Notes: generated from the letters alone by a model not told the origin. A stretch of DNA of 64,000 bases from Euphorbia lathyris (GCF_963576675.1 NC_088916.1:15476501-15540500); one strand, 5' to 3'; positions 31,980 to 44,357 are shown, counted from the first letter of the stretch. Translations and numbers: made by a program.

Positions 31980-34006
31980 TGTCACGACCCAACCCAGGCC
32001 ATGACTGGCGCATAAATTAAATTAACTTTAATCTACGCTAGCCTTAATTCTGAACTAATAGAAATTCCAAAATTTACTAACAGAATATCAAAGTCATTTC
32101 AATTACATCAATTAACCTTAAAAGAATCAAATGTGCAAGTCTAAACCTCAATACTCAAAATTCTCTAACGGATAAAATAAAGCTAAATTATTAAGCAGTC
32201 TCCTTCAACATCAATCCAAGGGTTACCTCACGAACATGGACCTTAATCTGAAAAAGAAAGATTCAACGTGGTATGAGATTTTCGTCTATACGAGCGAAAA
32301 CCTCAGCGAGCAGTAGCTATAGCACACAGCAGAAAAGGAACAGGCAGACAGGCTGATACTTTTAAATTATGACAAATATAATTCAAAATATAGTATTTCA
32401 AAATCAGTTAAATACAGGGTCAATATAAGATAATCAATTCAAAATGCTGACAATCAATTGTCAAACATAATACTGAAGCCTTTCAAAACATCAAAATTAG
32501 AATAATCAGAAAATAAGGCAAAAGCTTTTAAAACACATGGTACAGTGTAACAGAGTGATGATACTGCACACCACCAGGGCCAGATAAATGGTAAGCGCGC
32601 TACCAATAACAGATACAGATAACAGATAATTGCCTTCACCGATCTTATGCATGATTCTAATGTTGACACAACTGACGACAAAACTGACAATTGACATCAT
32701 GACTCGAAGACAAATGCAAAATCCTAATGTTATGAAGATCGGTGAGAGGCCAGATAACAGATACATATATACTGAGCACTTGTACCAGTTTGAAAACATA
32801 TAGTATACAGATATAAATCAGAAAATCATAACTGATTGAACAAATTATCAGATTTCTAAAATAAAAGTAATAACTGCGATGAATCGCGTATCAGAAAGTA
32901 CAGATCATATCAAATCAAATTTTAATAACCTCTTTGAAACTGATAATAAAACAAATCAACTATAAAGGCCTGTTCCCAGAATATACGCTCTAATACTAAG
33001 GATATTTAGTAAGCTTAAGGCTTAAAATATACGCTTTTATGAAAGAAAATATACGGTCAAATGTCAATTTTCGATAAACAGTTTTTCAGTCCGGTATTTC
33101 AAATCAATAGAGTCATGTACTATAATTACCACTCACCTGGAACTTAAGCCGATGTCAAATCCCGACAGCTCATCTCTCAATCGACAGGAAGAATATCAGG
33201 ATTTCCTATTGGTTCAATAACAACGGGGAATGAGCAAACTAATCTTATCATATCTAAACTAACAGGGACAATTAACATTTTAGGGGAGAGTTAATTAAAC
33301 CTTAATGAATCACTAATTAAGAGAATTCAAACCATAAAACCAGCACTAATAATGTGAAAACAATTTGAAACAAAAATTGAAAACTCACAGCACCCACCTA
33401 ACAATTAAAATCCAAATTTCCATTATATAAAGAAAACAGATGCACAACACCCAAATTGGTACAATGCAAGTTTTGAATTCCATTTATACCATCAAATTCT
33501 AATAACAATGATATTAAATTAACCTTTGAACTCAAAGTATAATCAATTAACATAAAAGACAAATAAGGGGAAAAGAACAAAAGAATAATAAGGTTAATTT
33601 ATGGATAACTATGAATTTCAAATGGTTTTTTTTCTTTTTCCAAGAACACCGACTGCACAAAAGGATTTACTATTTTTTTTATAATAGAAAGATGATGTCT
33701 ATTATTAGCATCATGTATGTCTAAATGAAGGAATAAATATGGGTGCGTTTACCTGGTTGTCAAGAACGAGAGAGTCTGTGTAAAAGGAAGGTTCGCGATT
33801 CGCAATGGAGGAGCAAAAAGGAGGCTGCGGCTGATGTTGACTCCCCTCACATAAGGTTTTTATTTTATTGGTATAAATACATATTAGGTCTTCTCAAATA
33901 AATAAGTTATTTGTAAAAAAATGGCATTTTCATAATATTATTTATCAAAATAAGAAAAATGAAAAGAAATATTTTCAAAAGTACTTAAAAAAAAAAGGAT
34001 ATTACA
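31980..34006 (-). repeat. 5' LTR of the Tekay gypsy
   Basis: 2027 bp, the partner of 12968-15000. TATAAATACATATTAGG-like sequence, read on the plus strand near 33870, occurs equally in both LTRs. Confidence 0.95.
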
Positions 34007-34945
34007 ACTTCTCCTTCTGTGGATAAAGATGTTAGTTTATGGCATGCTAGGTTAAATCACATTGGCCAAGATCGCATGAATCGTTTAGCCAAAGAGGGCT
34101 TACTAGGTAGTTTAAGAAAAGTTGAATTACCTCCATGCGAACCATGTCTTAAAGGAAAAATGCATAGAAAACCATTCGGGAAGGGTACTAGGGCAGAATT
34201 TCCTCTGCAATTAATTCATTCTGATGTCTGTGGTCCAATGAATGTGAGGGCTAGGCATGGGGCCTACTACTTCATCACCTTCATAGATGACTATACAAGG
34301 TATGGTCACATCTACTTGATGTCTCACAAGTCTGAAGCTTTGAGTTGTTTCAGAAAGTTTATGAACCTTGTTGAAAATCAACTAGATAAGAAGATCAAAG
34401 TTTTGAGAACTAATCGAGGTCGAGAATATATTTCAGATGAATTCAAATCTTTATGTGATGAGAAAGGGATAGAGCATCAGTTGTCTATCCCATACACTCC
34501 GCAGCAAAATGGTGTTGCCGAGAGGAGAAATAGAACTCTCCTTAATATGGTTCGATCTATGATGGCTGAAGCAAACTTGCCTATTTCCTATTGGGGAGAT
34601 GCTTTGCTAACAGCTACATATGTTCTAAACCGAGTGCCCTCCAAGACTGTCACTTCCACTCCTTATGAGTTGTGGACTGGTAGAAAACCCGATTTGAGTA
34701 TGCTCAGACCTTGGGGTTGTACTGTTTTTGCCCATGATACCTCTAGCAAATTTGGGAAATTAGGCCCAAGAGGTAGAAAGTGTGTCTTTATAAGATACCC
34801 TGACGTATCAAAGGGATATGTCCTAGTGGGAGAAAATAGTGAAGGCCGAGTGACAGAATTTGAATCACGAGACGTCGTCTTCTTAGAGAATGAGTTTCCT
34901 AAGCTAGGAGAAGTTGACACTGATCTCACTCTGTTTGAGAAATAG
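34007..34945 (+). pseudogene. Family-A copia integrase
   Basis: Resumes the ORF cut at 12967. It has the GAG-pre-integrase region (LWHARLNHIGQDRM, CEPCLKGKM) and an integrase core with HSDVCGPM and NGVAERRNRTL. The segment expected to carry the second catalytic aspartate reads LRTNRGREY; in family B it is LRSDRGGEY. Asp is thus replaced by Asn and the enzyme should be inactive. The frame ends at TAG 34943-34945 near the integrase-RT linker. Confidence 0.9.
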
Positions 34946-36355
34946 ATTCAAACAGACCTCTTAATTCGAGTGGGAGGAATTTTGACGATCAAGGTAATGA
35001 TACCGATCACTACCAGGAATAAGAACAAGGTCAAAGTTCCGAACCTCAAAACGTTTCGAATGTGACAGATCCTTATTTAAGTGGGAGTTTGATTCCTGAT
35101 TCTTGTGAGAATTTGGGACAAAGTCTAAGAGATAGGATTCCGGGTTATGATGAATACATGAGAGAAGTTTATCAAAACTCGGAACCACGTCGTACTAAAA
35201 GGAAAAAAGTTGATAGTCGACGATTTGGTATCAAAGGCACAGCTCTTTTAGTAACTCCAAATGATGACGCGGAACCTAGAAATGCTAAAGAAGCTTTCAC
35301 TTCTTCGGATTAAGACAAATGGACTATATCAATGCAAGAGGAACTAGATTCTATGAGATCCAACCATGTTTTGGGAACTGGTTGATCTGCCAAAGGGTAG
35401 AAAAGCTGTTGGGAGCAGATGGGTTCTTAAAGTGAAGCGAAGGGCTGACAATAGTATCGAAAGGTACAAAGCTCACCTTGTCGCTAAAGGCTATACACAA
35501 CAAGAAGGAATAGACTTCGAGGAGACATTCTCACATGTTGTAAGGTTTACATCTATTAGACTAATCTTAGCTATTGTAGCAAGTTTAGACCTAGAGCTAC
35601 ATCAGATGGACGTTAAGACTGCTTTTCTCAATGGAGAATTGAGCAAAGAGATCTATATGTCACAGCCAGAGGGCTTCGTGGTAAAAGGCTCCGAGCATAA
35701 GTTCTGCAAATTGAAAAAGTCAATTTATGGCCTTAAACAGTCCTTTAGGCAATGGTACCTTCGTTTTCACAATCAAATGATTTCGAATGGCTTCAAGATG
35801 CTTGAAGAGGACCATTGTGTCTACACGAAACGGTCGGGTAGAAATTTTGTCATTTTATCTCTGTATGTAGATGACATACTGATAGTAGAAAATGACATAG
35901 AATTTGTAAACCAAATCAAAGCTTGGCTAAACTCAAGTTTTGAAATGAAAGATATGGGCGAAGCCACATACATACTTGGGGCTAAGATTTCAAGGGATCG
36001 ATCAAAGAAACTATTAGCACTGTCTCAAGAGACTTATGTTAACAAAGTCATTGATCATTTCGGTATGCGTGGAAGTAGGCCTGTAGATAGCCCGATGACT
36101 AAGGACATCACCCTAAGTACCAAAATGTGTCCAAAGAATCCAAACAAAACGAAAAGGATGGAAAAAGTTCCATATGCAAGTGCCGTATGTAGTCTAATGT
36201 ACGCCATGTTGTGTACAAGACCTGATATCTGTCATGCCGTTGGGATGGTGAGTAGATATCAGTCCAACCCAGGACTAGCATATTGGGCAGCTGTGAAGAG
36301 GATACTGAGGTACCTCAAAGGAACAACAGATATATTCTCTATGCTATCAAGGTAA
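34946..36355 (+). pseudogene. Family-A copia reverse transcriptase
   Basis: After a frameshifted linker (DRIPGYDEYMREVY, EAFTSSD then TAA at 35311-35313), RT continues from about 35366: VDLPKGRKAVGSRWVLKVK, YKAHLVAKGYTQQEG, MDVKTAFLNGELSK and LYVDDILIVEND, with the YVDD site intact. A further small frameshift lies just upstream of 35366. The ORF stops at 36355 by another frameshift at the RT/RNase H junction. Confidence 0.9.
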
Positions 36356-36834
36356 AGACATAAATCTTAGAGGATACACGGATGCTGATTGGGCAGGAGA
36401 CTTGGACGAAAGAAAGTCCACGTCAGGCTATGTGTTCTTGCTAGGAAATGGCGCGATTTCCTGGAGTAGCAAGAAACAAACTTGTGTAGCCCTGTCCACC
36501 ATGGAAGCTGAATACATGTCGTATTCATCAGCAGTTCAAGAGGCTGTTTGGCTGAATCGGTTCCTAAACAACTTGAATGTAACCAATTGTCAAACCCAAG
36601 TCATAGTTAACAGTGACAGTCAATCTGTTATAGCTTTCGCTAAGGACTAGAGGTTCTACAGCAAATCAAAGCACATAAAGATTAAGTGTCATTTTATCAG
36701 GGACTTAATTGCACGCAAAGAAGTTAATGTGAAGTATATATCTACTCATGACATGGTGGCAGATCCCCTCACCAAACCAGTCAAGAGAGATGTTTATGTT
36801 AAACATGTTAGATCCCAAGGATTGTTTAGGATCT
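36356..36834 (+). pseudogene. Family-A copia RNase H and pol C-terminus
   Basis: Reads DADWAGDLDERKSTSGY, ISWSSKKQTCVALST, MEAEYM, then a TAG at 36648-36650, then the usual end (SKHIKIKCHFIRDLI, DMVADPLTKPV, HVRSQGLFRI). HVRSQGL is the segment to which the protease relic of the older copy is fused at about 4862. 36835-36927 is noncoding up to the LINE. Confidence 0.88.
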
Positions 36835-36982
36835 AAGTATACTTCTCATTCTTCATTGTTTTATTTGTAAGACATGAATTATTAATAAAGGTTTTTTGAA
36901 TTTTCATCAATACACGAGTGCGAGTATATTTTTTTTTTGGTAGAAAAGGAAAGGAAAGCAAAGCAAAACAAGCAACTACACC

Positions 36983-37008
36983 GGGATTAGCCTAGGAAAG
37001 CTAACCCC
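36983..37008 (-). other. LINE 3' stem-loop
   Basis: On the minus strand 26 bases fold into an 11-bp stem (GGGGTTAGCTT with AGGCTAATCCC, including G-U pairs) capped by TCCT, about 45 bases before the poly-A tail. The truncated LINE copy at 29479-29504 keeps the stem with two compensatory base-pair changes. 3' stem-loops are recognised by the RT in several LINE families. Confidence 0.65.
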
Positions 37009-38221
37009 AATCCTATCCTCTAAAAGAAGAGGAGAAAGAGCGATAGGGGGAACGGTAAGGGTAGAAACACCTAACACCCCCTCATGGCATGCCGCCGCCA
37101 AGTGATCTGCAACACAGTTCTGCTCCCGAAAAATGTGGCTGGACTCAAGGAAATCAAATGAGGGGCTAAGCCTCTTAATAGCTTTAATAAGGTTGCGGCT
37201 ATGAAGACCCATGGCATGACTACCCAAAATCATATTGATGGCCTCCAAGTTATCTGACTCCATAGAAAGCCTCTTAATACCCAGCCTGATCGCCAGCTGG
37301 ATCCCAGAGAGAATGCCCCAGAGCTCCGCAGAGAAGGAAGAACCCAAACCCAAATTCTGGGTAAACCCAGAAAGCTAGGCACCTCCCGCATCCCTAAGAA
37401 CACCTCCGGCAGCAATCTTACCATTACTGAGGCAGGAACCATCAGTATTCAGCTTCACAACCCCCTCTCTCGGCCTGCTCCAACTCACGAGGTGGACATC
37501 ACTACTCGGGGAAGATCTGGCAAGGGACTCACCTTTGAAACTATCAATAATAGAGGACAGTTTCTTCAAGAAGAACTCAGCTAAGTTAGGCAAAAGCACA
37601 GCTTTATTATCAAAAATCTCCTCGTTCCTCCATTTCCACACTTGATGACAGATAATGGCAAAGAAAATGTCCCCATGCTCCATATAAGACAATAACTTTC
37701 CCCTAATACCATTTGAGAACCAGTCGTTCACAGAATGGGACATGAAGGAAGAGAAAGTATGATGAGGGAGAATTTTCTTCCAAACCTCTTCACTCTTAGG
37801 GCAATCCCTAAGAGCATGGCACAACGATTCAACATGGCCTCTACATCTACCGCAAGCTCCAGAGGTCACCAAATGCCTTCTGTATCTATCTGAGTTAGTA
37901 AGTAACCTGTCTTTAACGCCCAGCCACATGAAGCTCCTCATACGGTAGGGGATTTTAAGGGACCAAATGGTCTTCCAAATATCCAAGGGATTATCAGTCC
38001 TGTTAAGGGAAAAAGCTTCAAAGGCAGATTTGCAAGAATAGACTCCATTGTTAGTTAGCGCCCAGCAATGCTTATCCCTGTCTTCCTCTTGATTACTCAC
38101 CTTCACTCCTCTAATTCTAAGGAGAGTCTCAAGGCTAAAGAAAGAATCAAATTTAGGCCAAACCCAGTCCCATTCAGAGTCCACCACATCGGCTAACCTC
38201 TAGTTTTGGATATCACTAGGC

Positions 38222-38245
38222 GGGGGGGGGGGGGGGGGGGGGGGG
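38222..38245 (+). repeat. Run of 24 G
   Basis: An uninterrupted homopolymer in the LINE ORF2 (poly-C on the coding strand, giving a run of prolines). It shifts the frame. It may be a real expansion or a sequencing or assembly artefact. Confidence 0.9.
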
Positions 38246-41124
38246 AAGTGCACACATCCACTAAAGGTTTATCCCCAATCCAGGTATCAAACCAGAAGCT
38301 TATGGACTTACCATTACCCACATCCAGACCAACCCCCGAGCAAAACTCAGCAAAAACGGTGCTAAGCCCTTTCCAGAGGAAGGACCAATTGATAACTCTC
38401 TCTTTCGGGCCCCCAAAAATCTTATCTTTTCGATACTTACCACAAAGAAGGCGAACCCAGAGAGAGGAGGGGCATTGCCACATACGCCAAAGGAGTTTCA
38501 TTAATAAAACTTTATTATTATCCTTAGCTCTCCTAATGCCCAAACCCCCTGAATCTTTGGGCTGACAAACCTCACTCCAAGGCACTAGGTGGATTTTTCT
38601 TCCCTCCGCAGCTTCCCCCCACAGGAACCTTCGGTTAATCTTATCAAGATCATTAAGCACAGGATTCGGAAGCTGACAAGCCTGCATGATGTGGTTGGGA
38701 GCAGCGGAATTCACAGATTGAATTAAAGTCAGACGACCAGCGAGGGAGAGAGTCTTGGCTTTCCACGTGGCACACCTCGTATTGGCTTTGTCCAAAGTAT
38801 CTTTAAAAGAAGCTTTAGACACTCTCTCACTATGAAGAGGAATCCCCAGATACTTCCCAATAGAATTAGTAAGAGGAATACCAGACAAATCACTTAATCT
38901 TTTACAAATTCTCGGATTCATATTCTTAGAGCACATCATCCTAGATTTCTGAATATTAAGTCTCTGACTAGAGGCCGAACAAAAACAATCCAGAATATCC
39001 ATAATGACACTCAACTGCTCCTTATTACCTTCAAGAAAGATAAGGACATCGTCAGCAAAGAATAAGTGAGTCACCTGGGGACAGAAACTGTTAATGGCCA
39101 CCGGGTGGAAACTCCCAATATCAATGGCATCTTGAATAAGGTGGGACAGCCTCTCCATAGCAATAACGAAAAGGAAAGGACTCATAGGATCACCCTGACG
39201 GATGCCCCGACCCGAAGAGAACTCCTCCGACATATCCCCATTCACCATAACGTGAAACACAGGAGAAGTAATACAAACCTTAATGAGATTTCTCCAACTG
39301 TCCGGGATCCTAGCTCTCTCCAGACTCTCCATTAGGAAATTCTAGTTGATACGATCATAGGCCTTCTCCAAATCCAGCTTTAGAGCCACAATGCCTTTCT
39401 TCCCTTTCCTAATCTTTATAGTGTGCACCATTTCTTGGGCAATCACCACATTATCCATCATTTGTCTACCGGGTACAAAACTACCCTGATTCTGACAAAT
39501 GATCTCCGGAAGAATGCCACGGATTCTATTAGCCATAATTTTTGTAATCGTCTTGTAAAGAACATTACAAAGACTGATGGGTCTCATATGCAAAAAGGAA
39601 GAAGGCTTATCAATTTTAGGAATAAGGACCAGGAGAGTTCTATTAACCAGCTCAATATCCTTAGACCCATTGAACACACCTACGATAAACTCATAGATAC
39701 CCTCCTTCACAAAACCCCAGTGCTTGTGGTAGAAGCCAGCTGGAAGACCATCAATACCAGGCGCTTTAGACGCCCCAATGCTGAAGATGGCATGGTCAAT
39801 CTCTTTTCGGGAAATAGGAAGAAAGGCACTCTGACTGACATCCTCACTGATCAAAGGAAAGGTAGCAATAGAGTGAGACCTCTCCAGCTGAACATGATCC
39901 TCTTTGGAAAGCTCCTTATAGAACTCCAGAGCCAAATTCCGAATCGCCTCTTCTTCATACACCCACTCCCCATCAGAATCTTTGATAGCCTCAATTCTAT
40001 TCCTCTGCCGCCTGATCATAGTAGACAAATGGAAGTACCTGGTATTACGATCCCCATCTCTAATCCAGGATTTCCTAGACTTCTGGAACCAGAGAAGCTC
40101 CTCCTGCCTAAGCACAGCTTCCAGCTCCTTCTGAAGGGTTCTAAGGAGGCCATCTAAACTGTGATCAAACCTCACATCCAACCTACGTTGAACGCCCTCC
40201 ATCCTTTTTAACAACTTATTCTTTCTTCTAATAATGTGCCCAAAGACATTCTTATTCCAACCAAGCACCTTCTTCCTGAACCCTTCAGAAGCTTGCAGGA
40301 CATTCGAATGAGGTTTCTAATTATCTTGGACGAACTCCTTAAACTTAGGATGGGACTCCCACGCCAGCTGGTACCGGAACGGTCTCTTCCCCCTAGGCTG
40401 GTTGCCTCTCAAAAGTCTAAACAAAATAGGGCAATGGTCCGAATGACGGAACGGAAGATTTAAAACAGAACACTCAGGGAAAGAAGTCAGGGCAGCCACA
40501 TTAGCATAGACCTTGTCCAAATGAACAAAGGTACTATTGCGTTTCCAAGTGAATCTATGACCCGAAGCCCCCAAGTCGGAAAGCCCACATAAATCCATAT
40601 TATTTTTGTGGTGAAGACAGCGATTAACATAATGATTGGAACCTCCTCTCTGGTCACTCATAAGGCCGATATCATTAAAGTCTCCCGCAATAAACCAGGG
40701 CTCAGAGATGCTGCCACTCATCGAAAAGAGGATCTCCCACAGCCGTTTGCGATTAACTAAGATAGGATCAGCATACACAAGGGTAGTCAAGAAGGGAGTA
40801 ATACCAGAAATGCTCACTTTACAGTGAATGAACTGCTTATCGATACTAATAACATCAAAATGAATCCGATCTGGCCTCCAGAAAAGCCAAATCCCACCAG
40901 CTCGGCCAGTAGCCTCCGATCTAACACACCTCTAGTTCTTAAACTTATTAACCACCTCATCTGCTTTCTCTCCACTAATCTTAGTTTCCAGTAAAGCAAA
41001 ACACGAGGGGTTAAACTGTTTAATTAGGTCATTAATATGGATAAGGGTAGCCTTGCTAGCCGCACCCCTAACATTCCAGCACAACAAATCCATAGAAAGG
41101 AGGAGACTGACCGCACCAACCTAC

Positions 41125-43315
41125 CTAAGCCAGGTATTTACTAGGGGCTCCTGAGAGCCTCACCGAGGTACCCGCAGGTCCCCTCTTCTCTGAAAAAGCC
41201 AAGGAATTTTGGATACTTTTTTGTTTGCCCTTTGGCTTTTTCAAGCCAGGTTTAATAACCCCCATTGGATTCCCAATTCCAGGTTCACCAGTAAGAATAG
41301 AAGACCTACCCTCATTAGTTTCCTTCATCTTTCGGGCCGCCTGAACCAGGGGGCCCCCTGAGCTTCATTCTTGGAAGCAAAGAGGGGATTAACAGAATCA
41401 ACCACTAGCTCAGAAGACACAACAGACTCCAGACCTGGCATACTGTGTTCCATAAGCTCATCTCCCTGGACAGGCTCATGAACGTCTTTAATAGATAGGG
41501 CACCAAACCTAGAGCCAGACCTAAGAGCTAAGCTGGTACCAGCCTCCTCCCTAGCCTTGGGGATAGGCTTCTCCTTCACACTAGCGGTAGCCATAGGCTT
41601 AGAAGGAGCGGAAATCCCCTTCTTGATAATATCAGGAGGAAGATTCTGCATAATAGGAGGCTGAGTTCTACGACGAGTAGTCCGTTTAGCTACCATCCAA
41701 GGACCGAAGTTTCCTTCATTCCCTTGGTTACCTACAGAAATACTCCCACTCTCCATAACAGTCTCCTTCAAAACACCCTCCCTTTTGGGGCAACCTTCCT
41801 GAGAATGACCATAAATGCCACAATCATAACAAATGTTATGTAAGCCTTCATATTCGATAAAGAACACCTTGTTCTGAACACAGAACTTAGATAATAAGGG
41901 TTTCGCAAGATCCACATCCACACAAACCCTAGCAAACTTGCCCCTAATGGCACCAATAGTAGTCTTATCCATATGGTGGACCTTCCCAACCATGCCTCCT
42001 ATTTTGCTTAGGAATTTCTCACTATAATACTCAATGGGAAGGCCCGGAAACCTAACCCAAGTCAAAATCCTGTTAACAGTAGAATCATGGGATTAAAATT
42101 AGGAACCCAAGGCCGTAAAGCCAGAACGTGGTTGGAAATAATATATGGGCCCCCCTTGATCACAGTATTGTAATCCTCAACTCTAGTAAACTTGATGACA
42201 TAGAAGTCATTTTCAAGGTCAGTAATACTGACTTTCCCTTTCCTAGCCCACTGGGCTTGAATCCTTTGGGAAAAATAATTAAAGCTGATCCTCTTCCCCA
42301 ACACCTTAACTATCAAGGACACCTTCCACTTCTCTCTGAGTTCCCTCTTCTCTTCCGAAGACAGTCTAATAACCGGACAAAGAGGATCATCCTGGACACT
42401 ATCCTCCTCATCCGAATCAGAGAAAAGATTCGCAGAATCCCCTACCATCTCCACTTCCTCAAAGCAGAGCTCCTCCTCAACCACTCCCATAACAGTGTCT
42501 TTCCAAGACCCTTTACCTATCCCGTTATTGCCAACTGCAGTCTTGGGGGAGGCCATGTTCCCCTGTCCTTGAATATCATGCCCAGCCTCAAAAGGGCTCT
42601 GACTCGAGGCAACCTGCCCCCCAAATGCAGCCTCAGCCTGCCCAGCACTGACCGGAATAGGACACTCAATGCCAGGCACAATGCCGGAAAAAACCAGGCC
42701 AATGCCCAGCCCTAGCATCGGCAGGCCCCATCGGTAGGGAGGACAGGCGCCGCACAGTCCGCAGGCGGCAACTTGCCCACCCGTCCATCCGGGATCACGG
42801 GGAGCGAGGGGCGGGCAACCGCATCAACCGATCCCATGCGCCCACCCCCCAAACATCCTGCAACCACTACCCCAGGCACAGGGCACCGCTCGTCCAACCT
42901 CCCTACCGATGAATCCCCCTCCAGCGGCGCCGCCTGCGTCCCAGTCGAACCCGCAAGTAAGGCAACCGATCCAGGCGCCACGCCCCTGCCCCCCGCGATC
43001 CCAGGCCCCTCCAGCCCCCCAATCCTCTAAACCGGCGCCGCATCCTGCCGGATCTAACCCATCGGACCTTTGCCAAGCCCCCCGACCCCTCTCCCGGGAG
43101 CGGTCCCTCACCCGCTCGCCATGCCCCCTCTTCTCCCTTGCCTCCCCTGCCGAAGCCACAACGCCACCAGCCGACACTCCCTCCTGCACCAGATCCGACG
43201 CGCACCCTACCCCAGCCGCCCGATCTGCCTCACCAAGATCGGAATTGCTGCCATCACCGCCCCCCTCCAAGGTCCGCCTAGCCCTAGGTTTCTCTCTCTC
43301 TCTATCTTTCGCCAT
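41125..43315 (-). pseudogene. LINE ORF1 (nucleic-acid-binding protein)
   Basis: Begins near 43315 (MAKDREREKPRARRTLEGGG) in a GC-rich region. After frameshifts it continues with an acidic stretch (FSDSDEEDSVQDD) and a DUF4283-like domain (KWKVSLIVKVLGKRISFNYF, FYVIKFTRVEDY). A one-base shift near 42065 then leads to TWVRFPGLPIEYY and the knuckle CYDCGIYGHSQEGC, followed by a linker and a Lys-rich end frameshifted at about 41328. In plant L1 elements ORF1 coats the RNA. The GC-rich 5' part (42700-43300) yields many overlapping spurious ORFs on both strands. Confidence 0.88.
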
Positions 43316-43332
43316 CTCTCGAGTGCGAGTAT

Positions 43333-44357
43333 TTAATTATAAATATTTGTTGTTATGAACTCAAAATGCATGTTTAGACAGAATGTAGCTCACTCACATG
43401 AGCAGTTTCCCCCATTTCGTCAATGTGATGATAAATGAAGGATGAGGCTGTCTTTGAGCAATTTCGAGAGCTTGTTTAATGATAGAAGCCATCTTGCTAT
43501 AGACATGGAAAAGTGTTTCCATTACGGTGCAAGATAACATGTGTTACAAATACATGAAAAAGATTAACAAGTAATCTAAAAGGGCAAGTTTGCGATAACT
43601 TATAGCCTTCTGTCATAGCCAGAAGTGATCATCATAAGTGATGAACTAAAGTTAGATGTTCAGGCACATCTAGACCTATGCTTCTGTATGGTGTTAATAA
43701 CATGCTCTTCTTCAGAAAAAGAATTGAACACCATAACACATGACCCATACCATGTGTGCTTTAGCGACCACGAGATGGAAAAGTAGATTGATCTCGCCTT
43801 TTCCTAATGTGAGACTCACGTCATGAAGATGCGCTTCTTGACTATTGTTTATCCTTATAGACCCTAGACTTATTCTAAGAAGTTTAGTCTGATGTAGCTA
43901 CCTTGGAATGGGATACCTCGAGGTTGATGAGATAATACCAACCAAAGAGACCCTGACTGGATAAGCGAATCAAATTATAATTGATAGAATAATGTTAAGA
44001 GGGAAAGACATCCATTTGAATCATATCTAAGTGTTTCTATTCTTCACCATCCGGACACTTATGCATATGTGCATATTTGTGAAAAATAGATGTACTGTAG
44101 AGATTCGAAGACTACAGTGGATATGATATGGAGTCTAGGATAAAAGCATACACCACCAACGATCCATGTTCAAATCTAAGATCTATATATCTCTAACGAG
44201 TACATAGTTCCAAGTTTGTTACATGAAAATCGAGCAGCTATATGTTCTAACGAGTATATAGCACTAGAGCTCTCGATAGTATGCCGGTCGCATGAACTAT
44301 TTGCAAGAGTAAGATAGAGACCGAGATTGAGAAAGTTTGGAATAAGTTCCATTGCAT
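43333..44357 (+). other. Long 3' noncoding region of family-A copia
   Basis: About 1.1 kb between pol and the 3' LTR (with 36835-36927) has no ORF of note. Patches match the relic at 4990-5540: GTATGGTGTT, CATAACACATGA, GATGGAAAA and CTAATGTGAGACTC. It includes the inverted repeat ACACATG..CATGTGT at 43736-43757, conserved in both copies. An extended 3' noncoding region is therefore an ancestral trait of the family. Confidence 0.7.

Larger units (their letters stand above)
12968..34006 (-). mobile_element. Ty3/gypsy chromovirus, Tekay/Del lineage
   Basis: Two LTRs of about 2.03 kb (12968-15000 and 31980-34006) begin and end TGT..ACA, with ACTTC duplications at 12963-12967 and 34007-34011. 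The coding strand is minus, so the 5' LTR is on the right. Gag, protease, RT, RNase H and integrase with a chromodomain-like C-terminus, in that order, place it in the Tekay/Del group. The LTRs differ mainly by scattered C/T and G/A changes, suggesting fairly recent insertion. Its gag is split by a family-B copia (19336-31308). Confidence 0.95.
36976..41093 (-). pseudogene. LINE ORF2: endonuclease, RT, RNase H
   Basis: ATG at 41093 opens MDLLCWNVRG, the start of an APE-type endonuclease (later SEPWFIAGDFNDI, HSDHCPI). RT follows: IPKIDKPSSFLHMRPISLCN, QGSFVPGRQMMDN, GIRQGDPMSPFLF, FADDVLIF and KYLGIPL. Then a zf-RVT region (IPYRMRSFMWLG) and an RVT_3 RNase H (VKLNTDGSCLSNGKIAAGG, AELWGI). Stops at 40932-40934, 40317-40319, 39342-39344 and 37375-37377 are all TAG at places where Trp is plausible. 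A 24-G run at 38222-38245 breaks the frame between RT and zf-RVT. Confidence 0.93.
36928..43319 (-). mobile_element. L1-like LINE, full length, with 13-bp target duplication
   Basis: CGAGTGCGAGTAT occurs at 36915-36927 and 43320-43332. The poly-A tail is the T-run at 36929-36938, so the element runs right to left. ORF1 has a DUF4283-like region and a CCHC knuckle; ORF2 has endonuclease, RT, zinc-binding and RNase H domains, the layout of plant L1 elements. At about 6.4 kb it appears to include its 5' end. Both ORFs carry stops or frameshifts. It inserted into the 3' noncoding part of the family-A copia. Confidence 0.95.

Noticed and set aside
42712..43358. Overlapping ORFs on both strands at the LINE 5' end
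   Set aside because: Same cause: GC-rich DNA. Only the minus-strand frames fit a start for LINE ORF1.
43374..44357. Possible env-like ORF after pol, as in SIRE-type copia
   Set aside because: No ORF longer than about 75 codons is present between pol and the 3' LTR once the LINE is removed.
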